In this document: positions 1 to 10,290 of the stretch, in pieces
Layout of the letters: each line of letters starts with the position of its first letter
How positions within the stretch are numbered: position 1 is the stretch's first letter
From: Chrysogorgia sp. JL179-B06
Taxonomy: Eukaryota > Cnidaria > Anthozoa > Scleralcyonacea > Chrysogorgiidae
Reading direction: 5' to 3'
Assembly (NCBI GenBank): GCA_035772405.1
Contig: JAYKKM010000263.1
Location: forward strand, 2,418,501-2,482,500
Length of the DNA: 64,000 nt
Notes under the pieces: generated by a model
Told to the model about the DNA's origin: nothing
What the model saw: the letters and a program-made list of their open reading frames with translations, nothing else
Databases searched by the model: none
Position numbers and translations under genes: made by a program

Positions 1-24
1 ATGATGCCTTGAAAAGCAAACCAC

Positions 25-1201
25 TTGAAGAAACAGCCATTGTTTATTCAGCATGCCCAAATGACAAGTGCCCAAGTAAAAAAAATTGAATTGGAAACAC
101 AGGGCCAAAGCTCGAACAGTTTGTGGAAACAGCAAAGACGTGGCCGGATTACTGCATCCAAGTTTCACCAAATTTCCACCAAAACTGAAACTATTTTGAA
201 ACAGAGGAAAAAATACGAAGAAACCCCGGTACAGTCCTGTGGTATCCAGTATTGTTGGTGAATCGATGGACATTTCTCATCTTCCACCAATCGTATGGGG
301 AATCACCCATGAGAAAGATGCAATAAAGGCATTTCTGGCAGATGTAGCTTGTCATCATGAAAATGGTCTAGAAGGTTTTCGTCAGTGTGGCCTGTTTGTA
401 AAAGCTGACTACCCCTACCTTGCTGCTTCACCAGATGGAGTGTTTTCATGCAGATGCTGTGGTCCTGCAACAGTGGAGGTCAAGTGCCCCTATTCAGTGA
501 GAAACGAGAGTTTGCTTGAGAAAGAAGTCTTCAAACGTGTCGAGTTTCTCGAAGACCACAATGGGCAACCACGGCTAAAGCGTGTACACAAGTACTACAG
601 ACAAGTTCAAGCTCAGATGTGGGTGTGTGGTGTTAAGCACTGCTTTTTCATTGGGTGGACTGAAGGACACAGACCACTTTATGAAACAATCCAATGTGAT
701 GAAGCATTTTGTTCAAGTGTGGTGAACAATTTGACTTTATTTTATAAGACTTATGTTTTACCTTGTATGCTTGGATACCGTGATATTTTGCTGTGTCCAA
801 AGTGTGAAAAGGTTATTTTGGAGACAGCAGAAATCAACCAACCAGCAGAAGAAACCAGCATTTCTTGTACCACATGTTGGCACTTACCTTGTGCTAGGCT
901 TACTCTGTTATGTGCCAAGTCCTTAGATGCCTGGCTATGTTGCAGTTGCCTGGTCGATGCAACTGATCCAACTGATGATGAGAGTGATGGTGAAGATGAA
1001 GGTGCATGCAGTTCTGGTGATCCACCTCCTCCCAATCACAAGATAAATAATGTATGTTCAGTATGTTTACTGAGTGAAATTCCTGTTGGTGGAGAGCATA
1101 TTTGCTCAGTTTGCAGAAAGGCTGTTCATGCATGGTGTAGTAACCACGAAGACGTTACCAGTTCAGCGAACTTGGTATGCAATTTTTGCATTGCAGACTA
1201 A
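25..1201 (+). pseudogene. YqaJ-type nuclease of an ISL2EU-like transposon, one frameshift
   Basis: Two overlapping frames together encode a YqaJ-like exonuclease. The first (25-261) has the N-terminal signature RRGRITASKFH. The second (239-1201) has the catalytic region: WGITHEKDA, then AASPDGVF (acidic metal ligand) and VEVKCP (E-x-K). The C-terminal ~110 residues are Cys/His-rich, with CPKC, CTTCW, CSVC and a final CRKAVHAWC/CNFC cluster that looks like a zinc-binding finger. A one-base indel near 235-240 separates the frames, so the copy is broken unless that is a sequencing error. The gene faces the THAP/DDE transposase at 2251-3173. ISL2EU transposons are known to encode both a DDE transposase and a YqaJ nuclease, which supports one element. 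Its left end lies before the window. Confidence 0.75.
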
Positions 1202-1297
1202 CAAACTTTTGAATGTATGTATTTTTATTTAAAATTATACAATTAATCAATTATTATATATTTGACATAATCTTGCCTTTTTTAATATGTTCATAAT

Positions 1298-1411
1298 AAT
1301 GGGGCTTATGCAGGTTTATATTATACTTTTGGTGGTAAGAGTATATTAAACACCAAAGTGAGGGTTTGTAGTGAGAACAAAAGCGTGGTGTAAACCTGCA
1401 TAAGCCCCATT
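1298..1411. mobile_element. 114-bp MITE with 21-bp perfect TIRs
   Basis: The left end AATGGGGCTTATGCAGGTTTA (1298-1318) is exactly repeated in inverse orientation at 1391-1411. The interior has no coding capacity. I found no convincing target duplication. It shares the inner motif GAGAACAAAAGC with the element at 1904-2037, so the two belong to one family. Confidence 0.7.
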
Positions 1412-1903
1412 TCAAGGAGATTTAAAGTTCTTAAACATACTTGGTTGATAAAAATGTTTAGTAAATGATAATTTCTTCATGTCACCCATAAAGATGTTTG
1501 ACTGAGTGAACATTGAGATTTTATTATAATCAAACCTGTAAAATTAAAGACTTAGCACCAACCATTAATGTTAATACCCTTTCATCCCCAAGAGTGCCTT
1601 TAATATTTTACTCTGGCCAATGCCAGACAGAAAAAATGAAGAAATTACCTTGCATAATTTTTGTTACAATAATAAGTTTTCAGTATTTCCTATGCTGAAA
1701 ATAGTTCATGTACATATATCTACAATTTTAGAAACATTTAAAAATGTGGTGGTAACAAGTGAAAATAGAAAAATACTTGGTTCATATTCACACCCCTTGA
1801 ATGAGGGAAATACCAATAATTTATTAATTTCATCTGAACCATTAATATGATATTGATTCTATTTCATTCACCACCTTTACACTTTTTACATACTTTTTAT
1901 GGC

Positions 1904-2037
1904 AATGGGGGTTTACATGATGCTTTTGTTCTCACCGTCAAGCCTTGCTTTGGCTTAACACTGTATTCTCTTAACGTGAGGCTTGCTGGTAATAACAAAA
2001 CTTGACGTAAACCCGCATAAACCCGCATAAACCCCAT
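1904..2037. mobile_element. Second, diverged MITE of the same family
   Basis: It starts AATGGGGGTTTACATGATGC and ends with a doubled ACCCGCATAA motif followed by ACCCCATT. The ends are imperfect inverted repeats. The inner sequence GCTTTTGTTCTCACC is the reverse complement of that in the MITE at 1298-1411. Confidence 0.5.
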
Positions 2038-2250
2038 TTAGTTTAGTGTAAATAGTTTTCAATAGGATATACAAACTAGTAATTTCTTAATTTGATACAG
2101 TTAAATTTGCTGAAAATTAAAAATGTCTTTAAATACTTTATGAGCACAATGGAGGAAGTAAATTACATAAAGCACTACACACACGAACAATGTCATCAGC
2201 AAGTGGAAGTAGACTAATTGGGAGCTCATGTTTAAGAATCTGAAACACTT

Positions 2251-3173
2251 TCATCCTACCTTGATAGCTTGTTCCACATAGATTCTTACATTTGCAATGC
2301 TCGATGTTTTCCTCACATCTGAAGGAAGCATTTTCATTGATGCAGCTTTGCACAATGTTGCCATTATCATCAGCTCCTCTCTAATCTTGAAACCTCTATC
2401 TGCCATTATTTCATCATAGGGCTCAAGCATGGTCATAAACCCACTGTCCCTCACAATAAATATGTCTGTGGCTCTTCCTCCATATGCGGGAGACACATAT
2501 GAAATAGCACCATTTGGTGTAATAGCAACCAGAGCTTTGAATGTGTAGTGGTGCTTGTACTCGCTCCATATAGATGCTGCCAAATCCAGACCACTGGGTG
2601 TTTCTGTGAAGCACTCGAAACAATCGATAATGCACCTCACTTTTGGGCACAGTTTTCGAAAACAAGTTGGTAATGTTTTTCTTATTTGGTTTCTACTTGG
2701 CCAAATAATAAGCACAGAAAGTTCCTTGGACATTAATTTAACCCATGTCACAAAGATGCTGCTGGTAGTACTTGTTGAAATTTGAAACCTGAAACTCAGA
2801 TCTTCTGTTAGAAGGGCCAGTCTCAGTTTTATCAAGGTAAGCAGGAATTCTTGCTCTAATCGCAGCTTTCGTGGTGGCCCATGTCTACCGCCAGTTCCAG
2901 CAAATATCTGAAAGGTGGTTGGAGCATTCGGAGTTTCCTTCTGTGTTTGCTTTGCTCCATGCCAGTACTGCATACATTTGGCTTTTGGCAGCAGGAAATC
3001 AAACAGGCATTTAAAAGATTTCGCCAAATCTCGGCCAAATTAGGGTCTTTCGGCCATTTGTGAAAGACTAGTTCATTCACATGAGACCTTCTAACAAAAA
3101 GGTTAGGATAACGTTTATCGTTATCGCAATGACCAACAGCACAACGAGCGTGTTTTGGCATAATGAGTATCAC
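2251..3173 (-). pseudogene. THAP-domain DDE_4 transposase, ISL2EU/Harbinger type, frameshifted
   Basis: Read on the minus strand, 3173-2856 encodes a THAP-like start: C-x4-C (CAVGHC), then FHKWPKDPNLAEIW. A second frame (3027-2251) continues with a DDE_Tnp_4-type catalytic core: IIDCFECF (first D), a conserved YKHHYTFKALVAITPNGAI, then DSGF and IMADRGFKI (second D), and VRIYVEQAI (E). The shift between frames lies in the THAP zinc region, where the expected C-x2-H also looks lost (CMQY). The enzyme family binds transposon ends through THAP and cuts DNA through the acidic residues. It is tail to tail with the YqaJ gene. This copy is probably inactive. Confidence 0.75.
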
Positions 3174-3421
3174 TCATGCATGTCCGCCATTAAGTTTCCT
3201 TTGATGACCGTGCGCTCGCCCCAATAGTTTTGCACCCCCTGCAAGATGGCGTCGTTTACCTTAAAAGGGCCTATTGCCCCTGCAGGAAATTGCACTGAAT
3301 TTCAAATTTCTGCAATAAATTACAAATTTGCACTGAATTAACAAGACGTTTCTCGAGGCAGGTGAAGAGTATGGGTTCAAGGCTGGAAATTGTGTTGCTC
3401 TTTTTTCTGTTCAATGATTAC
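3174..3421. other. Upstream flank of the THAP/DDE gene
   Basis: No gene seen. The GC-richer stretch around 3267-3290 (GGGCCTATTGCCCCTGCAG) could be the right end of the ISL2EU-like element, but the left end is outside the window and this cannot be tested here. Confidence 0.3.
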
Positions 3422-3723
3422 TATATAAGCGGCATGTTGTAAAACATGGACTGGACTGATAAAACATGGACTGGTAAAACATGGACTGGTAAAACATGGA
3501 CTGGTAAAACATGTAACGTGTAGCTGTAAATGTATGATGTCTACATTAACAAATAATCGCTAACCCCAAAACAACAAAGATCCTAACCCTCCATGTTTTA
3601 CCAGTCCATGTTTTATCAGTCCATGTTTTATCAGTCCATGTTTTACCAGTCCATGTTTTATCAGTTCATGTTTTATCAGTCCAGTCCAGTCCAGTATGTT
3701 TTACAACATGCCTATATAAGCTG
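3422..3723. mobile_element. ~300-bp hairpin MITE with subterminal tandem repeats
   Basis: The ends TATATAAGCGGCATGTTGTA and its inverse ACAACATGCCTATATAAGC frame two arms of tandem 15-16-bp repeats: ACATGGACTGGTAAA on the left (3441-3514) and the inverse on the right (3590-3680). The open frame with repeated MFYQS over the right arm is a by-product of the repeats. The central loop carries degenerate CTAACCC-like bits. Confidence 0.7.
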
Positions 3724-4771
3724 CCAGATCATATTATATATATACAGTACATTGTATATAGTTCTTTTAGCTATTAGTCGTTGATCATAAGTGAGATGAA
3801 TCAACCATTGAGTTACATGGACTCAGATGGCAGAGAAATGTTGCAGTGGTCCTACAGTAATTGACATTTTAAGTAACATTTAAAACCCGAGAAGCAGTGT
3901 TTTATAAGACATAATTTTGAATAGCTTCAAAAACCACCCACTTGAAAAGTTAATTGGAGAAGTAATTTTGACAATCATTGTTTTCAAAGCCAAGAAAATT
4001 GAAGCTACAGTTTATGTAAATTAGGATGAGATTGTATCACATAAAACCAATGACATGGTACTGATTTCCTTTGTCTTTTCCTCCTGAATTAATCAGTTTT
4101 TGAAATATTACATAAAAACTCATCAATTATTAATGAGGAAAAAATTAAATCAATACATGTGGTTTAACTCTTTCCTGTCCGGCTGAAAAACATCTAAAAT
4201 TGAACTACCTCGTTGTCCTATCGATATCTCTGGAAATATCCATAACTGTTGCGAAACGTATACATTTTCTGAAAGCCCGATAAACCGGCTTTTACTTGTG
4301 CTTTCGAATTTCCCGAACAAGACACATTATGTTAATATAAATTAGCATTAATTATCATAAATCAGGTTGAAAAACCTCCATTTTGCTAGAAAATGCCATC
4401 TTGGGCGCCCGTGTAGCATCGTGAAAATTCAAAACGCCACCAATTGCAGAGTTGTTTATGAAATCAAATCAAACTTGACGTGTGAGTGGATCTCATGTGC
4501 CTGGCACTTGTTGAATTTCAATTTTTAATCTTGTGTTACCGTGTGCTGTGTTTTTCGATTGACGACTTTGGGGTCTTCTATGACCCCTTTTGACTGTGTC
4601 GGTAAGGAAAGAGTTAATATCCGATAAAATAATTGCCTGTTTTACATAATCTTTAGCTTTGGTTTTATTGGCTTAGGCAAGGTTTCAAAATTATTTATGC
4701 CAATGTTATCACTCATGTTTTAAATATTACTAGATACATTTATTTCATCTAATTATGCTTTATTATTTTCA
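3724..4771. other. Noncoding AT-rich stretch
   Basis: No supported gene or long repeat. A pyrimidine-rich tract followed by CAG at 4756-4771 looks like a splice acceptor for the DUF6589-like gene that follows. Confidence 0.45.
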
Positions 4772-7060
4772 GCTGTATGGATTTTGTTTGGAAAAGAGCA
4801 TGAAATATAAAGTTCTAGATGAAATTGGTAATCATTTCCTAGATAAAATTGTAAAAGAAGTCAAGGCTGGGAAGAAGTTTACTTTCATCTTGGACAACAT
4901 TGATTGGGATATAAAGGCCCATGATATGCGATTGGATAATCAGAATAGAAGTGTCCATGCCGTCGCAACAACATTGGTATTCAACCGTGTTTCTTCTGAT
5001 CATCTCTTTGGCCAAGTGCAATATGGCGAAGTTGGTCGCATTAACCGAAGATGAGCTGAAAGTAATTAGACAACATTATATATGTTTAGTTGCACAGATA
5101 ATACTGGAGTTTTTTTCCAGCATTTAGTTTTTTGAAGGATGTCACACCTGTAGTTGCTTTAAAATATAAACAAGAAATGAGTCAGAAGTCACTGGTAGTA
5201 CCACTTCCCGTCCTCATGAAAGATGAGAAGTATGCCGAGGTTGTTGATGTCCTAGACCAATTGGAAACTTGGGTGCATGATGCATACTCGAGATCTGGTT
5301 GTATACTTCCATGTAACCCTGCTAATGACATACCTAACCCTCCACCAACTCTTTGACAATCCTCTTCCAGTGCTGATCAACCATTATCTCACATTCCACC
5401 AGTAGCATATGCTTGGCAAAAGTGAAAGTTCCTTGTTTTGGTGACCAGCTGACCAGAGTTCGCTTTGCCAGAGCAAAAGACCTACGGGCTGGAAACCAGA
5501 CTGCTCGGGACAGGCTTGACCACATCTACCCAATCAGAATCGCTGACTGTCATACAAAAAGAAGTTTTCTTAAGGTATTGACTAATTGCCTTCCAAGCAA
5601 ACTGTAAATCTACTGCAAGCAAATACTTGTGCTGTTTAGGATATCTAAGGAGGAAACAATGCTACTTGAGTGGTAATCACACACCCCAAGTTTTGAAAAC
5701 TCAAAAAACTCAACAAAATAGACAATTGAACTAAATTCAAGCAAAATTGTTTACTATTCAACTGGGTAGTAAATAAATTTCTGGCAATTTCCAGTCAAAT
5801 AAATTAAACCACAAAACATACCATTTTAATCATATAATTAACATATATGCTTATACAAAAATTAAATTGCCAAATTGCTTCCTTTTTGTCAATCGAAAAC
5901 AGATATGCTCTAACTTTGTTCAAAAATTGATTACTTTATTATATAGTCCCAGTATATAAAGTGCTGTATAAAATAAAATGACAAGGCCAAAAAATCAGGC
6001 TTAAAAATTACAGTGGCATTTTGCCCAACATAGCTGACATATTTTTCTTATAGCTGTTATACAAGAAACTGTATGGTAACTCTAAACTGTATGGCGTGCG
6101 GTCAAGGTACCCTCAGATACTATCGAGAAAAACTGCAAAGAATAAATGTTACACTTGATGTGAAACATTATGAAGATTGTGAACAGTTGTTCTTAAGTGT
6201 TGGCCAGTCATTTACTATCACTGCCATCCTGGACTTTTTTCAAATGGAGTCCTTTGATGATAGTCCAACACACAATAGGCCTCCTCTTCATATTATACAT
6301 CTTGCAAATAACAAAGAATCGTATTTCAAAGATGTTTTGGGAAAATTCGTTGATCAGTATTTAATCACAACTGTTCAAGTCTGAGGAGCCATCATTGGAG
6401 CAACCAATCATGTGAAGGAGTACTCGCTTTGTTTACTCAGGTACTTCTTTATACTGTCTTCTTTTAAAGATGCTGTTAAACATGGCGATGGTGATAGATT
6501 GGCCATTTTGCACAAACAACTCTTAACACACTTTAAAAGCGATCCTGGATACAATGTCTATGCAATTGAGATGCTGATCGACATTCTGCAGAACAATGTT
6601 TTCCTTTCAGAAGCAGAATCACATGAATGTAAATAGGGAAAAACATTGAAATGGCTTTGTTATAAGAAAACAGCAACAGAGACATAAAGAAACACATTAA
6701 AGGTATGGGTGCCAATAAGACAGACAAGTCCATTGAAAGAATGAGCAGGGCAGCAGGGGGACTAAGAGCAATTATTGATAACTTTGATGGTCAAATGGGG
6801 ATCAAAGGCAGGTCATCGTCCCACAGTCACAAAAATCACAGCAACAAATAACAGCAACAAATGATGATGAAAAACTAATTATTGAAGACCTTCAAAAGCT
6901 TAAACCGTTTGAAAGTGTCCCAGGAAGACAACATGATTCGTTTCCCAATGCATCATCAGATCTTTTAACATCACTGGATCAAGAGGCATTTCATGCATGG
7001 TTGAAGAAACACCAGAAAAATCTGTTACTCCATGCACCGATTGCAGAGGACGATGGGGAG

Positions 7061-7769
7061 CAGAGTGCAATATAATTCAAAAAAACTTGGTTTGACATTA
7101 TGTCAGACCAACCCAGGTTTTGGTCGGACGTGATCAGACACCAATTATTTTTGAATACAATGGAGAACATTTTTTAAAATTTTAATTTAACAACTTCGGG
7201 TTTTTTTTGGCCGAATGAGATATTCGCTGAAATTTGTCTTTGCCGAATGAGGTACTCTCCGATTTTGTTTCAACAAATTATTTATTCTGTTTCAAATTAA
7301 GATATCCAATTCATGCATTGTAAAGGCCCGTTTACACAGGATATTTTTGCTGCAATTTTTCTTTTTTTACACTGTCTCACAACTGTATTGAACCATTTCT
7401 GCAGATCTATGACGTTCAATACTTTAGTAAGTCATCCACTATATCGCATACATAAGGGTCAGAAAAATCGCAGCAAAAATCGCCTATGTAAAGGATTCAA
7501 GGATTCCCCCTGTCCAATCTGCATGTTACATGCAGTCTGCAGATTACATGGACAGTTTGAGAAATTAGCTTTGAAGTTTAAAAACAAGCGAATAAGCGAT
7601 ATTTCGCACTTAACGACTCAAAACAGAGTGCGCTAGAAAAGACTGGCTCAATGCGAAACTACTGCGGCCAAATGGTCAGCCAAAATGTCCGTGCAGAGCA
7701 ATCAGTGGATGGCCATATCCGCATTTTGTGCGGAATATGGCCGGTGGCCTACCGTTATATTGCACTCTG
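7061..7769. mobile_element. 709-bp non-autonomous hAT-type element with perfect 8-bp TSD
   Basis: The element begins CAGAGTGCAATATAA and ends TTATATTGCACTCTG, a perfect 15-bp TIR. Both sides carry ATGGGGAG (7053-7060 and 7770-7777), an 8-bp target duplication. TIRs of CAGAG form plus 8-bp TSDs are typical of hAT. The interior has no transposase. It contains a nested inverted repeat (7322-7500) and a strong hairpin at 7711-7742 (GGCCATATCCGCA / TGCGGAATATGGCC). Confidence 0.9.
7322..7500. repeat. Inverted repeat nested in the hAT-type element
   Basis: The ~38-bp arm with CCCGTTTACACAGGATATTT at the left recurs inverted at 7461-7498 with mismatches. It may be a separate small MITE or an internal fold-back of the host element. 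Confidence 0.5.
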
Positions 7770-7982
7770 ATGGGGAGAACTGATTGAACTAATGATATTC
7801 ATTCAAGATTGGATCAGACAGAGATAAGGATGGTACGATGGATGTGTGGTGTGTCTCTGATGGATCGAGTGCCAAGTGCTGAACACATTGGGAATTTGTT
7901 TATATTGTCTGGTGCTGTGAAGAAAATAATAATAAATTTAATTGTAAGTTACATCGCTAAGAATGTTTTTGAAAGAGTATTG

Positions 7983-8245
7983 CAGTGGAGCCACGCTATA
8001 GCGTGGTAATTGGTGTCCATAGTGGAGACCACGTTACAGATGAAGAGCGTTATTGCGAGTTATTGCGCAAATACAAAATACAAGCGAAAATTAAAACATG
8101 CATTGTCGTTCTATTTTGTAATAATCGCGATCATTCAGGATGTTCAGCAATTGCTAAGATATTGACATTGTCTCTAGTGATCATAATAACTAAGCGAAAT
8201 TTTTGGGGTCCGAGGATAATTTGTGTTATACCGAGTCGCGCGTTA
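7983..8245. mobile_element. Left part of a pogo/Tigger-like MITE, split by a LINE
   Basis: It begins CAGTGGAGCCACGCTATAG, typical of pogo/Tigger-like TIRs. The matching inverted end TATAGCGAGGCTCCACTG is at 16801-16818. The body includes TTATACCGAGTCGCGCGTTATA just before the LINE begins. TATTG before the left end and TATTA after the right end may be a mutated target duplication. Confidence 0.55.
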
Positions 8246-8654
8246 TAACGATGGTCCAAAATGACATTTTGGCATAAAGGTCAAAATGACATAAAGGTCC
8301 AAAATGACATTTTAAAAGCTATTGATAATAACAGTTCAGTGATATTACTACTACTAGACCTTTCTGCTGCTTTTGATACTATAGATCACGAAATTCTACT
8401 ATACAGGCTTTTCTCTAGGTATGGAATTATTGGAAATGCTTACAAATGGTTCAAGTCCTATCTGACGGAAAGAACTTTTACAGTATATGTTCCAGATGGC
8501 CAGTCCTCTGAGCGGCCTTTACGATCCGGGGTTCCACAAGGAAGTGTCCTTGGGCCAATACTTTTTTCACTATATATAGGACCACTTGGAGACCTTATGA
8601 GATCACAAGGCATCGAGTATCATCTCCATGCAGACGATACTCAACTTTATGCAA
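8246..8654 (+). pseudogene. L2/CR1-like LINE reverse transcriptase, 5' part
   Basis: The frame 8261-8674 reads [34 protein letters not shown] and [10 protein letters not shown], the reverse transcriptase blocks of L2/CR1-like LINEs (ADD replaces the usual YADD). The LINE is 5'-truncated: its sequence starts around 8295, after a short repeat of AAAATGACAT units at 8257-8310. It is interrupted directly after DDTQLY by the BEL/Pao element and resumes at 15756. Confidence 0.85.
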
Positions 8655-9031
8655 TGTGCTGGCTAGTTATTTAATTTATTCATGCACGAGATGAACGCAT
8701 GACTAGACAATGATCAACTATAAAAGTCGCCAGAATAGTTAGGCTCCGGGGTTCAACACATTGGAGAAAGAGCCAACACATTGGAGAAATAATATACATT
8801 TACCCGGCCCGAGTTCGCGTAGAGGATAGTCGAAGCAAAGATGTAAGCTGTATTTCTGTTAGTATTTGTATTATTTGTCGTCTAGTTAATGTATAGCCGT
8901 ATTTAGTACCTTATGTATGTATATTGTTTCAGTTTTCACCGACTGGTTCGATACTAAATAAAAGCCGATTATTGGTATTGACGTACGGTCTGGTTGGCAC
9001 TTCGTTCCCCTGCATTTACGGTGACACGACA
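8655..9031 (+). repeat. 5' LTR of the BEL/Pao element
   Basis: 377 bp, TG...CA ends, with TATA-like and polyadenylation signals inside. It acts as promoter and 5' end in this element class. Confidence 0.93.
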
Positions 9032-9155
9032 GTGAAAAATCTCTGGATTTTGACTTTCACATGCACTCGTTTGAATATATTGTTCAGGAGCTTGAATATA
9101 TTAACTATCTTACGGACCAGCGAGCACAAAGAACAAAGACAACCTTAAAGCTAAA

Positions 9156-10290
9156 ATGTCAGATATTCCCAAAGAAACCGAGACCACTGCATTCGGACTG
9201 GACGATAGACGCCAACGAATTCCAACTCATAAAGGATTTCAGAACTCGCTGGTAAACAACACATCAGCCTTCAACAAACAAACTAAAATACTACAAAGGG
9301 CCATCGGTTTAGTTCACGAAGCGGATGGTTGAAGGAGGAGAACAGTCAACGCTGAAGAACGCAGTTGCCTCGTTAGAAATAAGCAGACAAACATTCGAAA
9401 GTAGCTTCGGAAACCTAGAACGTTTGTTCGTTCAGGACAGGTGGGACGAAACCGTGGAGGTAGAAGTAGTTGTCAGAGAAACAACCCAAAAGTATCTTCA
9501 ACACGCAGAAGCTGCATTATTACAAGCGACCGAGAAGCTCAGCATAGAAGCTGGTAGGGATGAACTATCATCGAAGGAATCAAGACGCTCGAGACACTCT
9601 AGTAGATTTAATTCATCGCACGCATCGTCGACTTCCGCCAGGATAAAGGCGTTGGCAGAAGCAGCCGCGGCGAGAGAGCAAGCGGGATACGATGTATTGA
9701 TAGCTGACAAGGAAAACGAAAGGAAGCAAAGAGAGGCTGTGGCTGAGAGAGAGAGAGCAGCAGCAGCGCGAGCACAACACGACCACGACATGGCAGTTTT
9801 GACGGCGAGAAAGCTTACAGCCGTGGCAGAAGCAAAACTAGATGCCATTGAACAATCCATCTTGGAAGAAAGGTTATCCTCGTTTACTACATCAGAAGAG
9901 AAAACAAGCATCGCGTCAAAGGAACGCACTGAAACTTGGGTACAGAAACAGCAACAGAATGTAGTTCCGGAAATTAAACGAACTGGCGCGAAGAAGATTG
10001 GTGTTCGATTTTCCGTCGAAGAACCACGGACCGTCGTCCCAGAAACAAATCGAACCGCGAATCAACTACGCTCAGAGTCATCTTCAGTAGGAAACGAAGT
10101 ACAGAATCCCGGTTCAATAGTACAGGAATGTTTGGGAGCTGTCGCGGCGACCAACGACAAACTGGCGGCAAGCCTAGCCAGGATAAGTCTTCCAAAATGC
10201 CATCCTGATCTATTTTCCGGAGATGCTACGATGTTCCAGCCGTGGAAAAGCGCTTTCAAAGGCATGATTCATCTCCAGAACAGGAGATGA
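9156..10290 (+). CDS. gag: BEL/Pao gag, N-terminal and capsid part
   Basis: A start at 9156 (MSDIPKETET) reads to TGA at 9330-9332. A second frame (from 9325) carries the main body to 10290: a coiled, Ala/Glu-rich region at about residues 95-180 of that frame, then LPKCHPDLFSGDATMFQPW, the start of the BEL gag (DUF1759-like) domain. That domain continues in the -1 frame from ~10266 (SPEQEMNYLHMY). Gag therefore needs two frame changes here. No canonical slippery heptamer is seen at the second, so mutation is more likely than programmed shifting. Gag would form the particle and bind RNA. Confidence 0.7.

Larger units (their letters stand above)
1202..2250. other. AT-rich spacer between convergent transposon genes
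   Basis: No supported coding region. It holds two related short inverted-repeat elements (listed separately) and the 3' flanks of the YqaJ and THAP/DDE genes. The small open frames at 1513-1850 show no family features. Confidence 0.5.
4772..7785 (+). pseudogene. DUF6589-like gene, several exons, broken by frameshifts and a hAT insertion
   Basis: Segments recall the DUF6589 family: FILDNIDWDIKAHDMR (4887-4935), then KSLVVPLPVLMKDEKYAEV (~5180-5240), then VPCFGDQLTRVRFARAKDLR and an ADCH motif (5413-5560). Acceptor-like sites precede segments at 4772, ~6053 and ~6470, and a donor-like AAG|GTATTG is at ~5573, so the ancestral gene had introns. Frames shift near 5000 and 5356-5413, and an extra T sits in a homopolymer near 5113. 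The coding end is cut at 7060 by an 8-bp-duplicating insertion, after which the frame meets TGA at once. The function of DUF6589 proteins is not established; they often occur in mobile or repeated genes. Confidence 0.6.

Noticed and set aside
3593..3784. Plus-strand frame with repeated MFYQS
   Set aside because: Pure translation of the MITE's tandem repeat.
9498..9929. Minus-strand Ser/Ala-rich frame of 143 codons
   Set aside because: Antisense shadow of the Ala/Glu-rich gag coiled region.
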